A stretch of 64,000 bases of DNA. Origin: Prostheceraeus crozeri. Its lineage: Eukaryota; Platyhelminthes; Polycladida; Euryleptidae. Below the pieces are notes generated by a model. The model saw only the letters and a list, made by a program, of their open reading frames with translations, was not told the DNA's origin and did no database searches. Every line of letters starts with the position of its first letter. Within the stretch, counting starts at the first letter, position 1. This document shows, piece by piece, positions 10,029 to 19,483 of the stretch. The DNA lies in NCBI GenBank assembly GCA_907163375.1, contig CAJQUW010001981.1, positions 1 to 64,000 on the forward strand. The letters run 5' to 3'. The position numbers were made by a program, and so were the translations under genes.

Positions 10029-11288
10029 TTATTCCCACGTGTCATCATCATCACTTAAATTACTCTCACAGACGATTGTTTGAAATATTTCAGCTTGAAT
10101 ATCTTCTCCGTTATAAGGTAACATAATCTCATTTTCATCAGGTGCTTGACGTTTAAGAATATTTATTTGACCAGAAAATTTTTTTTCTTCAGTATTATTA
10201 TTTTTATCAGGAATACTAATTCCAGTTTCTAAAGATCTTTTCCATGGTTTATTAACTGTAGTCGATAATGTTTTCCCCGAATATAATTTTAGAAAATCTT
10301 CTACTTTTACTTTATCTTGTGAATATCCTTTGAATGTTTTCTTTTCACTAAGTCTCCCTTGTTCATCTACAGTAATACAATATTTTATTTTAGGAGCAAT
10401 AAACATTGCAAAAATAATTCCACCATCTCCATAATCATTTTTTCCTTGACACAATTCCCCAGCAACATATCCAGCAGCATCTAATTTATTGAAGAGCTCA
10501 TTAGAAATGTATATTGAATCAGTATCTGTATAATGAATGTATTTTTCTTTCAAACCATTAATTTCTAAAATAAAGTTATTCATGATTCTTCTAGAGTGAG
10601 AAAGAATAAAAGAACCTAAGTGTGATGGCATGAATGACGTCTTCCCATCTTTTACAATATTACTTTTGAGAAATTCATCATCTTCCATTTCTACTTTCGC
10701 TAAATATTGTTCATCATTTAATTTTTCATAATCTTTTACTTCTTGAGTGAAATTTTTTCTCAATGTATTCTCATTCCATGAATGATATTTAGTGGTTATA
10801 TCTTTTTGCACAGTTTTGCCATATAGCGAATTCTCATCCAGATTCGAAAACCATATTTCAAATGAATTTTTATTATAGAAGGTTACGTAAAAATTTTGAA
10901 TTATATTTTCCTGATCTTTAATAACTTTTCCAAGTAAATTAATAATTTTACCATTTGCTAAAAGTTTCCGCATATCATTTACTACATTAATAAAAGATAC
11001 ATTTTCATATTTAATTTCATTTGGATTAAATAAATTACATAAATCATTACCAAGTTCATCCTTAATTCTATCATCAAAAAAGATATCACTAATTGGAGTT
11101 TCTAATATTTCTTTTGTTCCACTTTTCTGTTTTTTAGTATTACGTCTAATACTACGCCTAGTACGTTTCTGTTTTTTAATACGTTTACTACGTTTACTAT
11201 GTTTAATTTGCGCATCAAACTCAGCAGTTTGTTTCTTGATTAATTCATCAATCCTAGACGTTTGTCCGAGAGACATTTCACGATTCAT
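10029..11288 (-). pseudogene. Polinton family-B DNA polymerase part, fossil
   Basis: A 419-residue open frame. The N-terminal quarter has a very basic stretch (KRSKRIKKQKRTRRSIRR). The middle has SLYGKTVQKDITTKY. A later part has PSHLGSFILSHSRRIMNN and YTDTDSIYI, which are the palm-domain motifs (motif C, D-x-D) of protein-primed family-B polymerases. These polymerases replicate Polintons from a terminal protein. Only polymerase parts, not the whole enzyme, are recognisable, so I class it as broken. A short acidic C-terminus follows. It shares its strand and close spacing with the ATPase and structural genes. The start is in TTTTAAAAAATATG. Confidence 0.7.
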
Positions 11289-11336
11289 ATTTTTTAAAAG
11301 AAAAAAAGAATTTTTACATAGAACCTCGGTTCCGTT

Positions 11337-11642
11337 TTACATATACACAGGAATATGTAATTGATGTAATGTTTCTAATTCATTTGTTGTTAAATGTTCT
11401 TTCTTAACCAACCACCATAAATTATTATACGCCAAAAATACTCGGAAACTTCTTAAACAAAGTGGAAAGTCCTTTGTTTTAACACACGGTTTAATACCAT
11501 GTTTTGTTTTATAATCTGTAACGAGCGCTACGTATTTATGATGATAATCAAATCTAACTTCTTTCTTCGAATTTACAGGATTTGTAGGATGACGATAATC
11601 TTTTAAAATTGGTACATGCTCTATCTTATAAGTATTCAACAT
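11337..11642 (-). CDS. Polinton small protein, unknown
   Basis: A 101-residue protein starting MLNTYKIEHVP and rich in Lys, His and aromatics (LCLRSFRVFLAYNNLWWLVKKEHLT). I do not recognise it. The Met at 11642 is preferred over the longer frame because it follows the A-rich leader (TTAAAAAAAATATG) seen at the other genes. It lies between polymerase and ATPase on the same strand. A hairpin GAACCTCGGTTC follows its stop (about 11321-11332). A small DNA-binding or structural role is possible, but nothing proves it. Confidence 0.55.
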   Translation of the reverse strand: MLNTYKIEHVPILKDYRHPTNPVNSKKEVRFDYHHKYVALVTDYKTKHGIKPCVKTKDFPLCLRSFRVFLAYNNLWWLVKKEHLTTNELETLHQLHIPVYM

Positions 11643-11741
11643 ATTTTTTTTAATTTTTATTAACAAAAAACTATAAGAAAAAATTATTCGGTCACTCCGT
11701 TCGATCACTCCGCGAAAATATTTTCTATGTTAATTCAATAT

Positions 11742-12476
11742 TCAATATTGATAATCAATATTAATTGTAATGAAGCCATAATCTTTTGACCAAGCATTGT
11801 TACACGATTGTTTAAATTCATCTTTATTTCTTACACATAAATCTCTTAACAAATCACTTAAGTTTCTTGCATTTATTTCAAATAGTATAAATATATTTGC
11901 ATTCTTTCTAATAACACTTCCGTCTAATGAATACATACTTTGTGTTAAATAAAAAACACTACAGTTATTATGTCTACCTCTTGTGAAATAATTTCTCTGA
12001 ACTGACTGATTTCTGTCATTAACACAATCATCAAAAATTACACAATGTTTCATTGTTTTATCTAGTTTACTGGGATTTTGCATATTACCACTATCATCTA
12101 TTAATTGTATCTTTATATGCTTATTTTTATTGGATTCAACTAACTGATTATTTTTTGCTGCTTCTTCACACCACGAACTTATTTCTTCTTCATCTTCAGA
12201 TTTTTCATATTCTTTGAATAATGAAGCAATTGCTGTTTTTTTAGGATTATTTTCAAATCCATATTTTAAAAATTGATAGACGGGTTGTTCTGCTGTTGTT
12301 GTATAAATTATAACATTGTTGTAATCCAAAAAATTTGGCGTCGTTAAAATTTTAAATAATAAATACGTTTTTCCACAACCTGATCTTCCGCAAATAACTG
12401 ACAAAACTTTATTAGATAAATTTGGATGATGATTAAATTTGAGTTTTTTTTTATTTAATGGGAACACTTCACTCAT
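11742..12476 (-). CDS. Polinton packaging ATPase (FtsK/HerA, A32-like)
   Basis: A 244-residue protein. The Walker A motif GRSGCGKT lies at about residues 30-37. A Walker-B-like CVIFDDCV sits at about 145-152, followed by RNYFTRGRHNNCSVFYLTQS, the sensor region typical of A32-like genome-packaging ATPases of Polintons, virophages and large DNA viruses. Such ATPases pump DNA into preformed capsids. Length and motif spacing are normal and the frame reads open. It lies between the 101-residue gene and the penton-like gene on the same strand, consistent with a morphogenesis block. The start is in TTATTAAAAAATG. Confidence 0.9.
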   Translation of the reverse strand: MSEVFPLNKKKLKFNHHPNLSNKVLSVICGRSGCGKTYLLFKILTTPNFLDYNNVIIYTTTAEQPVYQFLKYGFENNPKKTAIASLFKEYEKSEDEEEISSWCEEAAKNNQLVESNKNKHIKIQLIDDSGNMQNPSKLDKTMKHCVIFDDCVNDRNQSVQRNYFTRGRHNNCSVFYLTQSMYSLDGSVIRKNANIFILFEINARNLSDLLRDLCVRNKDEFKQSCNNAWSKDYGFITINIDYQY

Positions 12477-12542
12477 TTTTTAATAAAAAATTTTATTTTT
12501 ATTTTAAAAGAAGAAGAAAATTAAACTTCTCTAGCTTCGCGT

Positions 12543-12584
12543 GGGAGTTTATACCTCTCGAACGGGAGTTTATACCTTCCGAAC
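12543..12584. repeat. Tandem 21-bp pair at the penton gene end
   Basis: Two adjacent 21-bp units, GGGAGTTTATACCTCTCGAAC and its one-step variant, straddle the stop of the penton-like gene. They are GC-richer than their surroundings, like other intergenic marks in this element. Confidence 0.7.
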
Positions 12585-13357
12585 CAAAAGATCTATCATA
12601 ATCTCTTCACCTCCAAAATTTATTTCTTGTCCTTTTTCATCAGTGATTCTCATGTTAATGTTGTTAATAGTTTTTCTTGTAATAGGGAAATATATTAATG
12701 TTTGTGGAATTACATTTAATCTATAACCAATGGGTACAGTAAAAGCTGGAAAACTGAATATTAAATTTGACAATTTACCATTTATATATCCTCCTTCAAT
12801 AATGTCACAATGTACAACAATTGAATTTATTTCAGTTATTTTGGAATCTTCTCACCTAAATGATAACCTTGACTATAGGTTTGTTTATTAAATCCTAATA
12901 GCTTTGACAATGATCTATCATGATTAAAATCAACTTGATGATTTTCGTCTAAAGTAAGAGAAAATTTATTAACTGCCGGTTCAACTGCAAAATGTAATTG
13001 TTTCTTATCTTTAAATGGTATACCTAAATTTCTCTTAATTTCATTTGATATTGATTCAACTTCGTAAGAACCAGGCAGAAAAGTTAGTACTTTCCACGTT
13101 TTGCCTTTATCAGTAGAATATCTAAATTGATCATTCACATCTTTTATAACATTTTGAATAGTGTTAAATGTGGAGAAACTAGTCAATGCAATTTGATAAT
13201 TTTTATTTTGTTCCAAATGTAGAATGGGTTCTAAATTAAAAGTGTGTGATGAAGTAGTTGTTATAATTTTTAACGTCGTACTAAATTTTGATGAACCCAA
13301 AATCTCTGTTAGATTTTCTAAATGATAATTAATTTTGTCTAAATCTGCTGAACACAT
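12570..13357 (-). pseudogene. Polinton penton-like (single jelly-roll) minor capsid protein, fossil
   Basis: The region has the order of features of the conserved invertebrate Polinton penton family: an early L-x-x-x-KNYQIALTSFSTFN segment, FRYSTDKGKTWK with a GSYEVESISNEI segment, a short SLSKLLGFNK segment, then FPAFTVPIGYRLNV...LIYFPI and an ITDEKGQEINFGGEEI strand near the end. These proteins occupy capsid vertices. The whole region is about 260 codons, the usual size. The coding region is interrupted. It lies next to the ATPase on the same strand, and the start is in ACTAAAAAATG. Confidence 0.75.
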
Positions 13358-13447
13358 TTTTTAGTTAAAATTTTGAATAAATATCTTTTATAAAAAATTA
13401 AAAACAACAACAACATATTTCAGCTACGGGCGAAGCCCTTAAAGACA

Positions 13448-14257
13448 TCACAGATGTCCGGTTATACTTTTATAATCCTCTTCATTTAGAATCTTCTTTT
13501 CTAACAGTCTTTTCAATATAGCATGAATTTCATTGAAACTAGAATTATGTCCTTCTTTTATTGCCGATATTAAAATATTCAATCTATTTAGTAATTCTTG
13601 TGGATCATCTGGTAAGAATACAGTTGTTTCAGTTTTAAAACCTTTTCCTACTTTCACTCTCGTTGATAATAAATTTTCTAATTGTTTATAACGTCTTAGA
13701 GATTTTACTGCACCAACTCTATCTAACATAGCTTTATATTTTATGAGATCTTCTACAGCATAATTATTTAAATCTGCTCCTCTTAAAAGATCAACAAAAT
13801 TTCTATCTAAATTAAAAGGAGATTTATCTGGTGAAAAAATTAAACCTCGAAAAGGTTGTGGAAATATTTCTTTTTGTCCGAGATAAAATCTAGGTATTGT
13901 TTTTCCATCTATAAATGAAATAGAATGTTCAAATTGCATAGATTTTGGTAATTTCTTATTAATGTTTGATTCTAGTAATCCATAGTCATCTAATATAGTT
14001 TTGTGCTCTGGATCTGTTATATCAATTTGTTTATCATTATTTGTAAGTTCTTTTTCAAGAGTTTTAAATGTTTTCATAGTTTTTTCAAAATCAGTTTTTA
14101 CTTGTTCGGTTTGCTGCATTTTTTCAAACATATCAGATTGAATACCAGCTTTTATCATTCTATGTTGAAGATGATTTTCTTTCATAATATTTCTTTGTTT
14201 TATTAACTCTTCTAATTGTTTTATTCTTTTAAAATTATCAGCTCTAATTTTATCCAT
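13448..14257 (-). CDS. Polinton 269-residue protein with helical N-terminus, unknown
   Basis: The Met at 14257 is chosen because it follows the TTTTAAAAATG leader. The N-terminal 90 residues are charged and helix-prone, likely coiled coil. A middle segment reads IPRFYLGQKEIFPQPFRGLIF, and a C-terminal helical region ends in a pattern (GHNSSFNEIHAILKRLLEKKIL) seen in proteins of other animal Polintons. I know no function. Gene context beside the penton-like protein suggests a structural or scaffold part. A stem-loop-like GGGCGAAGCCC follows the stop (about 13427-13437). The frame reads open. Confidence 0.6.
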   Translation of the reverse strand: MDKIRADNFKRIKQLEELIKQRNIMKENHLQHRMIKAGIQSDMFEKMQQTEQVKTDFEKTMKTFKTLEKELTNNDKQIDITDPEHKTILDDYGLLESNINKKLPKSMQFEHSISFIDGKTIPRFYLGQKEIFPQPFRGLIFSPDKSPFNLDRNFVDLLRGADLNNYAVEDLIKYKAMLDRVGAVKSLRRYKQLENLLSTRVKVGKGFKTETTVFLPDDPQELLNRLNILISAIKEGHNSSFNEIHAILKRLLEKKILNEEDYKSITGHL

Positions 14258-14434
14258 TTTTAAAATATAATATTTGAATTTTGTGGTAACATTGGAATAC
14301 AGCAAAAACATTTTACTGAACAAATTATTTTTTTATTGCTTTGTTGTCTGACATCTTTTCGTTTAAGGGTTTCTCGTTTTAAGTTTTGTTTAATAAAGTT
14401 TTGCTTAAATTTTCGCTTAAAGTTTTTAGCTCTT

Positions 14435-15040
14435 CTAAAAAAATTTGTCATTTTCTTCATTAGAAATTTTACCATCACTAGAAATTTTGCCACCCTGTTT
14501 ATTTTTATCATCAACTTTTTCGGTCTGTAATTGAAATGATATTTGATTTACTTCATTAGCTATTTGATCAAATTTTTCAATCTCATCTAACGTAATAACA
14601 TTATCATCACATACTCTTTGAAAGTAGTAATGTAGTTTATCATAGACTTCTTTAATATATAAATGCTTAGTTTTTAATGATTTTCGTTTCTTAGTTATTA
14701 AAGATTCATCTAACATTGTAACAAGTGAAGTTGCAAAACCACCCGTACCTGTTAAAACTGTAGCAACTACTGGAATTACTAAAACACCTGAAGATATAAC
14801 AATTGTTAAAGCACCTAAACTTATTGTTAAGAATATGCCAATTCCTTGTGTTACATTCTTAACTTTACTCCATCTTTTTCTTAATTTTTTATAATGCTCT
14901 AATCTTAATAATAATTGAGATTTCTTATCTTTCATATACCTAACTCTATCTTTGTGTTTTTCTTTATTCAATTCACTTATTTTTAACTGTGAAGACGAAG
15001 GATATATTCTTGCGGTTTCTTCCACTTTTGTTTCTTCCAT
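14435..15040 (-). CDS. Polinton membrane protein, two hydrophobic segments
   Basis: A 201-residue protein from the Met at 15040. After a charged N-terminus (about 1-65, Lys/Arg-rich) come two adjacent hydrophobic stretches (GIGIFLTISLGALTIVISSG and VLVIPVVATVLTGTGG, about 70-110), then a charged, helical C-terminus. It looks like a hairpin membrane protein. Its start and leader are copied in the terminal repeats at both ends of the element, so the gene sits at the inner border of the right repeat. Function unknown. The frame reads open. Confidence 0.6.
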   Translation of the reverse strand: MEETKVEETARIYPSSSQLKISELNKEKHKDRVRYMKDKKSQLLLRLEHYKKLRKRWSKVKNVTQGIGIFLTISLGALTIVISSGVLVIPVVATVLTGTGGFATSLVTMLDESLITKKRKSLKTKHLYIKEVYDKLHYYFQRVCDDNVITLDEIEKFDQIANEVNQISFQLQTEKVDDKNKQGGKISSDGKISNEENDKFF

Positions 15041-16067
15041 TTTTAAAGAAATATTTTGAATAAATATTTTGAACACAATCTTCTGCTATATTGAGACTAC
15101 GTGATATTTTGAGACAACTTAAATTTTCGTCTGCCTAAATTTTCAAAGTTCTTAGACCACGTGATATTTTGAGACAACTTAAATTTTCGATTACGTGATA
15201 TTTTGAGACAACTTAAATTTTCGCCCTTTGGCCTTCGGCCACGTGAAATTTGAAGTCTACCTAAATTTTTGAATTTTTGATTTTTTTGAAAATTTTGAAA
15301 AACCCCGCAAAAGTGTGACATCCGGCGCAAGCGAAGCGAAGCAAAGCGAAGCGAAGCGTGGCGCCGGATGTCACACTATATACTACTCGTCACTTTTGTT
15401 TCATCCACTTTTGTTTCTTCCATTTTTAAAGAAATATTTTGAATAAATATTTTGAACACAATCTTCTGCTATATTGAGACTACGTGATATTTTGAGACAA
15501 CTTAAATTTTCGATTACGTGATATTTTGAGACAACTTAAATTTTCGCCCTTTGGCCTTCGGCCACGTGAAATTTGAAGTCTACCTAAATTTTTGAAATTT
15601 TGATTTTTTTGAAAATTTTGAAAAACCCCACAAAAGTGTGACATCCGGCGCAAGCGAAGCGAAGCGAAGCGAAGCGTGGCGCCGGATGTCACACTATATA
15701 CTACTCGCCACTTTTGTTTCATCCACTTTTGTTTCTTCCATTTTTAAAGAAATATTTTGAATAAATATTTTGAATAAATATTTTGAACACAATCTTCTGC
15801 TATATTGAGACTACGTGATATTTTGAGACAACTTAAATTTTCGTCTGCCTAAATTTTCAAAATTCTTAGACCACGTGATATATTGAGACAACTTAAATTT
15901 TCGCCCTTTGGCCTTCGGCCACGTGAAATTTGAAGTCTACCTAAATTTTTGAAATTTTGATTTTTTTGAAAATTTTGAAAAACCCCACAAAAGTATGACA
16001 TCCGGCGCAAGCGAAGCGAAGCAAAGCGAAGCGAAGCGTCGCGCCGGATGTCACACTATATACTACT
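14990..16067 (-). repeat. Right terminal inverted repeat with three successive end-like copies
   Basis: Sequences reading ...GGATGTCACACTATATACTACT end at 15387, 15705 and 16067. The intervals are 318 and 362 bp because each copy also carries a duplicate of the leader and first codons of the membrane-protein gene (the original starts at 15040). Only the outermost copy is followed by the target duplication. The inner copies show how the terminus has been multiplied in tandem. Confidence 0.85.
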
Positions 16068-16073
16068 CGCCAG
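16068..16073 (+). repeat. Right 6-bp target duplication of the Polinton
   Basis: CGCCAG, identical to 1543-1548, immediately outside the right terminus. Confidence 0.93.
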
Positions 16074-16255
16074 ATAATCTGTTGATATTAGCAAGATGCG
16101 TTCCCACAGGGTTATTACTTGTATACCAGGGTTTTCAAAATCCCGACTTTTTGTGATCCAGGGATTAGCAAGCATAATTCCTTTACCGATGGTATGCTTA
16201 GGCTAGCGTAGGCTGAACACCTTATATTAATATTAATTAACAATGAACACCTCGT

Positions 16256-17164
16256 GCCCGTGTTCCAGAACGAAGGTCAATCGTTTTGTGGGTGAAAAAC
16301 TTTAGAGAAACTGGAAATGTGAAGAAGAAGGAGCCTAGTCTTCCAAGGACTGCACTGTCTCCGCAGAACATCGAAGCGGTGCGGGATTCCATCTTGAGGT
16401 CTCCCCGACGATCTGCCCGTAAGCATGCATCGGCTCTTGGGATATCAACTCGTTCTGTAAGACGGATCCTTCATGAGGAATTGAAATTCCATCCATACAA
16501 GCTAGCGGTCGTCCAGAAACTGTTTCCTCGGGACTGAGATGCTCGCGAGGCTGCGTGTAGGGCACTTCTCGACTTACCTGATGACACGCTTGTGTTCTTC
16601 AGCGATGAGGCGCATTTTCATCTTTCTGGGGCTGTAAACAAGCAGAATATGCGATATTGGAGCGCTGAAAACCCAAGAGAGCTTCATCAACGACCTCTAC
16701 ACTCTCAACGTGTGACTGTTTGGTGTGCAGTATCCCGAGTTGGAATAATCGGTCCCTGATTCTTCGAAGAATAGGAGATAACTGTTTCGGTGACATCTCA
16801 GCGTTACGTGAAGATGTTAAAGGAGTTTTTCTTGCCAGAACTGAACGAGATGGGCTTGGACGATGTTTGGTTCCAGCAAGATGGTGCAACTGCGCATACA
16901 TCAAGAGCGTCCATGGCTTTTTTGAATGAAGCCTTTCCTGAGCACGTGATTTCTTTGAGGGGCGATCTTCAGTGGCCTGCCAGGTCCGCTGATCTTGCGC
17001 CTTGTGATTATTTTTTGTGGGGATATTTGAAGTCCATCGTGTACCAAGACAGACCAAACAACCTGAACCATCTCAAGAGTAACATTCGTGAAGCTGTCGC
17101 CAACATTCCTATTGAGATGCTGGAAAGAGTCGACACCAATTTCCGGAAGCGATTGTCACAATGA
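16256..17164 (+). pseudogene. DD41D mariner (rosa/Visitor-type) transposase, decayed
   Basis: One continuous frame reads RARVPERRSIVLWVKNFRETGNV at its start (helix-turn-helix part), then SRSVRRILHEELKFHPYKL, then VFFSDEAHFHL (first Asp), VWFQQDGATAHT (second Asp) and PARSADLAPCDYFLWGYLKS (third Asp). The spacing from second to third Asp is 41 residues, the DD41D class. Three in-frame stops interrupt it (TGA at 16535, a TGA in the IIGP*FFEE segment and a TAG shortly after), with no frame change. The N-terminus upstream of RARVPE is not found and I could not identify terminal repeats. It is a dead 5'-truncated copy lying just right of the Polinton. Confidence 0.85.
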
Positions 17165-17862
17165 ATTGACAATAGCGGACGTCATCTGCCTGATATCATC
17201 TTTAAAACAGGAAAGTTGTAGAATTTACTTCTTCTTGATCATACTACTACAAAATTCATTTCTATTTGTTCATTACTTTTGTTATAATATATGTTTCAAA
17301 TAAGGAAGTTGCTCTGCCCCACCCTTACTACTTACTAGAAGTAAGAAAATTTACTTACTAGAAGGACAAACAACGCTTCTCCTCATGTGTAATGAATTGG
17401 CGAGTAAGTCGTTCTGTTCAAAATCATTTATATATTGAAAAGATTCTATTTAACAGTCTGCCATTTAAGATGATAAGAGGACAGGTCTGTTTCCAATCAA
17501 AATACCAGATCTAGCTAACACAGCGGGATTACGCTATCTAAAATCTACCAGGTGTGTAAGAGAATTAATATTAGTTCCTTAAGCTAAAACGTGAAATAGA
17601 ATTCTACAAAATATGCATACAAATTATCTGACTATTTCTAATGAGGTCATCAACAGGAATTGGTCAGGAGGATCGCGTTCCGACCGCTAAATCCTGGACG
17701 CTCAAACCCGACCAAGCGCGGTCCTGTACATTTAAGATGCACAGCCTCCAAAATTAAATTTATAATAGAGAAAGATTAGCACCTATCAAAAAAAATAGAG
17801 TCACTATTGATTGGAATGTACCTCAGGCATTTGAAAGAAGGACAGAGTCCAGCCAGTAGAGG
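17165..17862. other. Gene-free spacer
   Basis: No gene is supported. It contains a short TTACTACTTACTAGAAGTAAG palindromic cluster (about 17320-17365) and a GC-richer patch near 17665-17730 with no coding potential that I recognise. Confidence 0.5.
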
Positions 17863-18310
17863 TCAAAGTATATATTTATCGTTGCAAGTGAATCTGGGTC
17901 CCACAGCAGAACACACATTGCAATGACATGCATTGTTAGGAGAACCGCGCTTTGGAATATTACCCAAAACCTGACCGTGTTTAGATGTGATGCGGATAGG
18001 GAGTCTAAATTTATTTGTTAAGGTTTTAATTTTTCTGCAAAATTTATCATTAACAAAATCCAGAGAAAAGTTAACAAATTTTTCACCGTTTTTAGAATTA
18101 GATTTGCTATCTTTCGTTTTACAATTATAGAAGCCATTGCTATCAAGCCGATGTTTCATCAGAGGTGAGATAGTCTGAAGTTCATCTCTACTTGAACATC
18201 TATCAGAGACAAATTGCATGCTATTTTTGACAAAATTATTTTTGACATAGCTTGGAAGCCAACTATCTTTTTGTAGCGAAATGCACGAATGGCAGTCTTT
18301 AGAAAAAAAA
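17863..18310 (-). pseudogene. Penelope-like retroelement, 3' coding fragment
   Basis: The minus strand reads CISLQKDSWLPSYVKNNFVKNSMQFVSDRC, a FVSDRCS segment and, near the end, a Cys cluster NNACHCNVCSAVGPRF. This resembles the linker that follows the reverse transcriptase and precedes the GIY-YIG endonuclease in Penelope-like elements. Only this short part remains. Flanking sequence 18520-18620 (TAACGTCGGAGGAAGAAACG) looks like the terminal region of such elements, in the opposite orientation. Confidence 0.55.
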
Positions 18311-18689
18311 TTTCTAACTTAATTTCTTATTGATGGCTATGTTAACAACAAGGAAATTAATAAAATTATTTTTGGGTGCGTCTTAAGTGAATTGTATATT
18401 GTCATTTATGGTATTAAATGTGTGCAAAATGTTTGGAAGAGATACGTCATTTTGTGAACAATTTTGTCAAAAATGGCATGAAATACGTGAGATGATTTGA
18501 TGGACCGCTCACTTTTACTATTTAACCCCTCGCCTAGTTGTACAGCTCATGTGCCATTGATAACGTCGGAGGAAGAAACGCGTTGGGCCCTTGTACATAA
18601 GTTTTTAAAACAATAAAGGAAATTTGTCTGAAAGAAGGTAGCGACTGTTTTTTATTTAAGCGCTACAATGCACCTCCCGAACAATGGAC

Positions 18690-19124
18690 GCTTTATTTTA
18701 CCTTAACTCAACCCTATCATTGACACCTGAAATCTCCGAACGTCTGAAAAGTTGTTTTGTTGTACTACGTCAGATAAGATCCATCAAACTTTCGATCACG
18801 AGACTTGCATGGTTATCTCTGCATGACTACCGGCTAGCTTTCTTGGTGCCCTATCGCCACCACGGTTCTGCATCAGTCTATCTTGCTCAGGAGCTCACTT
18901 CGGTCCGCAGTATCCGTAGCAGGAGCAGCCTTAACTCGGCTCATACTTCCACTCTCCGGATTCCCTCATGCCGACGGAAGACAATATTGGAGCCCATGCC
19001 TTTCCTTCTGCGGTATTGCGTGTGTGACACAGTCCCAGCCGAAGTCACCAACCATTCCTCCCTTCGTCCTTTCGTGCGATCCCTGAAAACCTTTCTCTTC
19101 TCTCGATCTTATTCTGAATGCTAA
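18690..19124 (+). pseudogene. LINE reverse-transcriptase 3' fragment
   Basis: The translation has LKSCFVVLRQIRSIKLS, YLAQELTSVRSIRSRSSLNSAH and VPAEVTNHSSLRPFVRSLKTFLF. These are pieces of the C-terminal region shared by CR1/L2-type LINE polymerases (usually RLKSCF..LRQ..., then YLA/DEL...RS.LRSA.T.TL.IP.CRR, then WNSLP.E). The middle is deleted and the frame shifts several times, so it is a dead 3' end. The LINE clade cannot be settled. Confidence 0.8.
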
Positions 19125-19201
19125 TTTCGCTCAAAATGTACTTTTATCTTTTGTAATGTAGCCCAGTAGTAAGTACACCGTAAACTGCAGAGTGCGAAAG
19201 C

Positions 19202-19293
19202 GTGCTCATACACTGTGAAAGTGAATGGTTTTCCTATTGGATTATCTTTATCATCCAATAGGAAAGCCAATCACTTTCGTAGTGTATGAGCAC
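19202..19293. repeat. 41-bp-arm foldback hairpin
   Basis: 19202-19242 and 19253-19293 are inverted copies with only about four mismatches and a 10-base loop. The arms run from GTGCTCATACACT to TTCCTATTGGAT. Such near-perfect foldbacks are often tiny MITEs. Flanking 19125-19201 and 19294-19483 show no gene. Confidence 0.85.
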
Positions 19294-19483
19294 GAACAAT
19301 AGTGCTTTCGTACATTTTGCTTATTGGTATCGTACATTTTACAGTGTAGACGGTTTGCAGTCAAATGAATCATATTCACATTTCTTATTATTTTTCAAAC
19401 ATACAACCTCCTGATAAAGCAGCCTACAACACATTGTCCTAGGTTACGAAGGTCTACAAAAAGTTTCTGGGCGGGAAAATTAC

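Larger units (their letters stand above)
1549..16067. mobile_element. Polinton (Maverick) element, fossil, both ends present
   Basis: This is a 14,519-bp element with termini AGTAGTATAT...ATATACTACT, a perfect 6-bp target duplication and long terminal inverted repeats. Recognised parts, left to right: adenovirus-type cysteine protease (plus strand); PLA2-like domain with integrase; a hydrophobic-segment protein; double-jelly-roll capsid protein; fibre-like coiled coil (all minus); a clamp-like acidic protein (plus); DNA polymerase B part, a small protein, packaging ATPase, penton-like protein, a 269-residue protein and a two-membrane-segment protein (all minus). It is AT-rich and compact, unlike its surroundings. 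The element is broken, with roughly half a dozen interruptions across several genes, while others read open. Perfect target duplication and near-identical terminal units suggest a fairly recent insertion; no age can be calculated here. Confidence 0.95.
917..16112. repeat. Small inverted-repeat element split by the Polinton
   Basis: A sequence around 921-950 containing CCCTGTGGGAACG recurs as its reverse complement at about 16095-16115, and the neighbouring bases agree loosely on both sides (ACAGATAAT against ACAGATTAT). Taking out the Polinton and one target duplication leaves about 680 bp with these inverted ends. I infer a non-autonomous DNA element that served as the Polinton's landing site. 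The interior (950-1542) is non-coding and rich in TTCGCC/GGCGAA words. The family is unknown. Confidence 0.4.

Noticed and set aside
9821-10054. 77-residue minus-strand protein
   Set aside because: It reads the 17-bp intergenic repeats and overlaps the polymerase end; no domain.
1549-16067. Free virus genome or contamination
   Set aside because: Target duplication and host flanks show an integrated, broken Polinton.
18684-19124. 146-residue host gene
   Set aside because: Its pieces match the C-terminal region of LINE reverse transcriptases with a deletion and frame changes.
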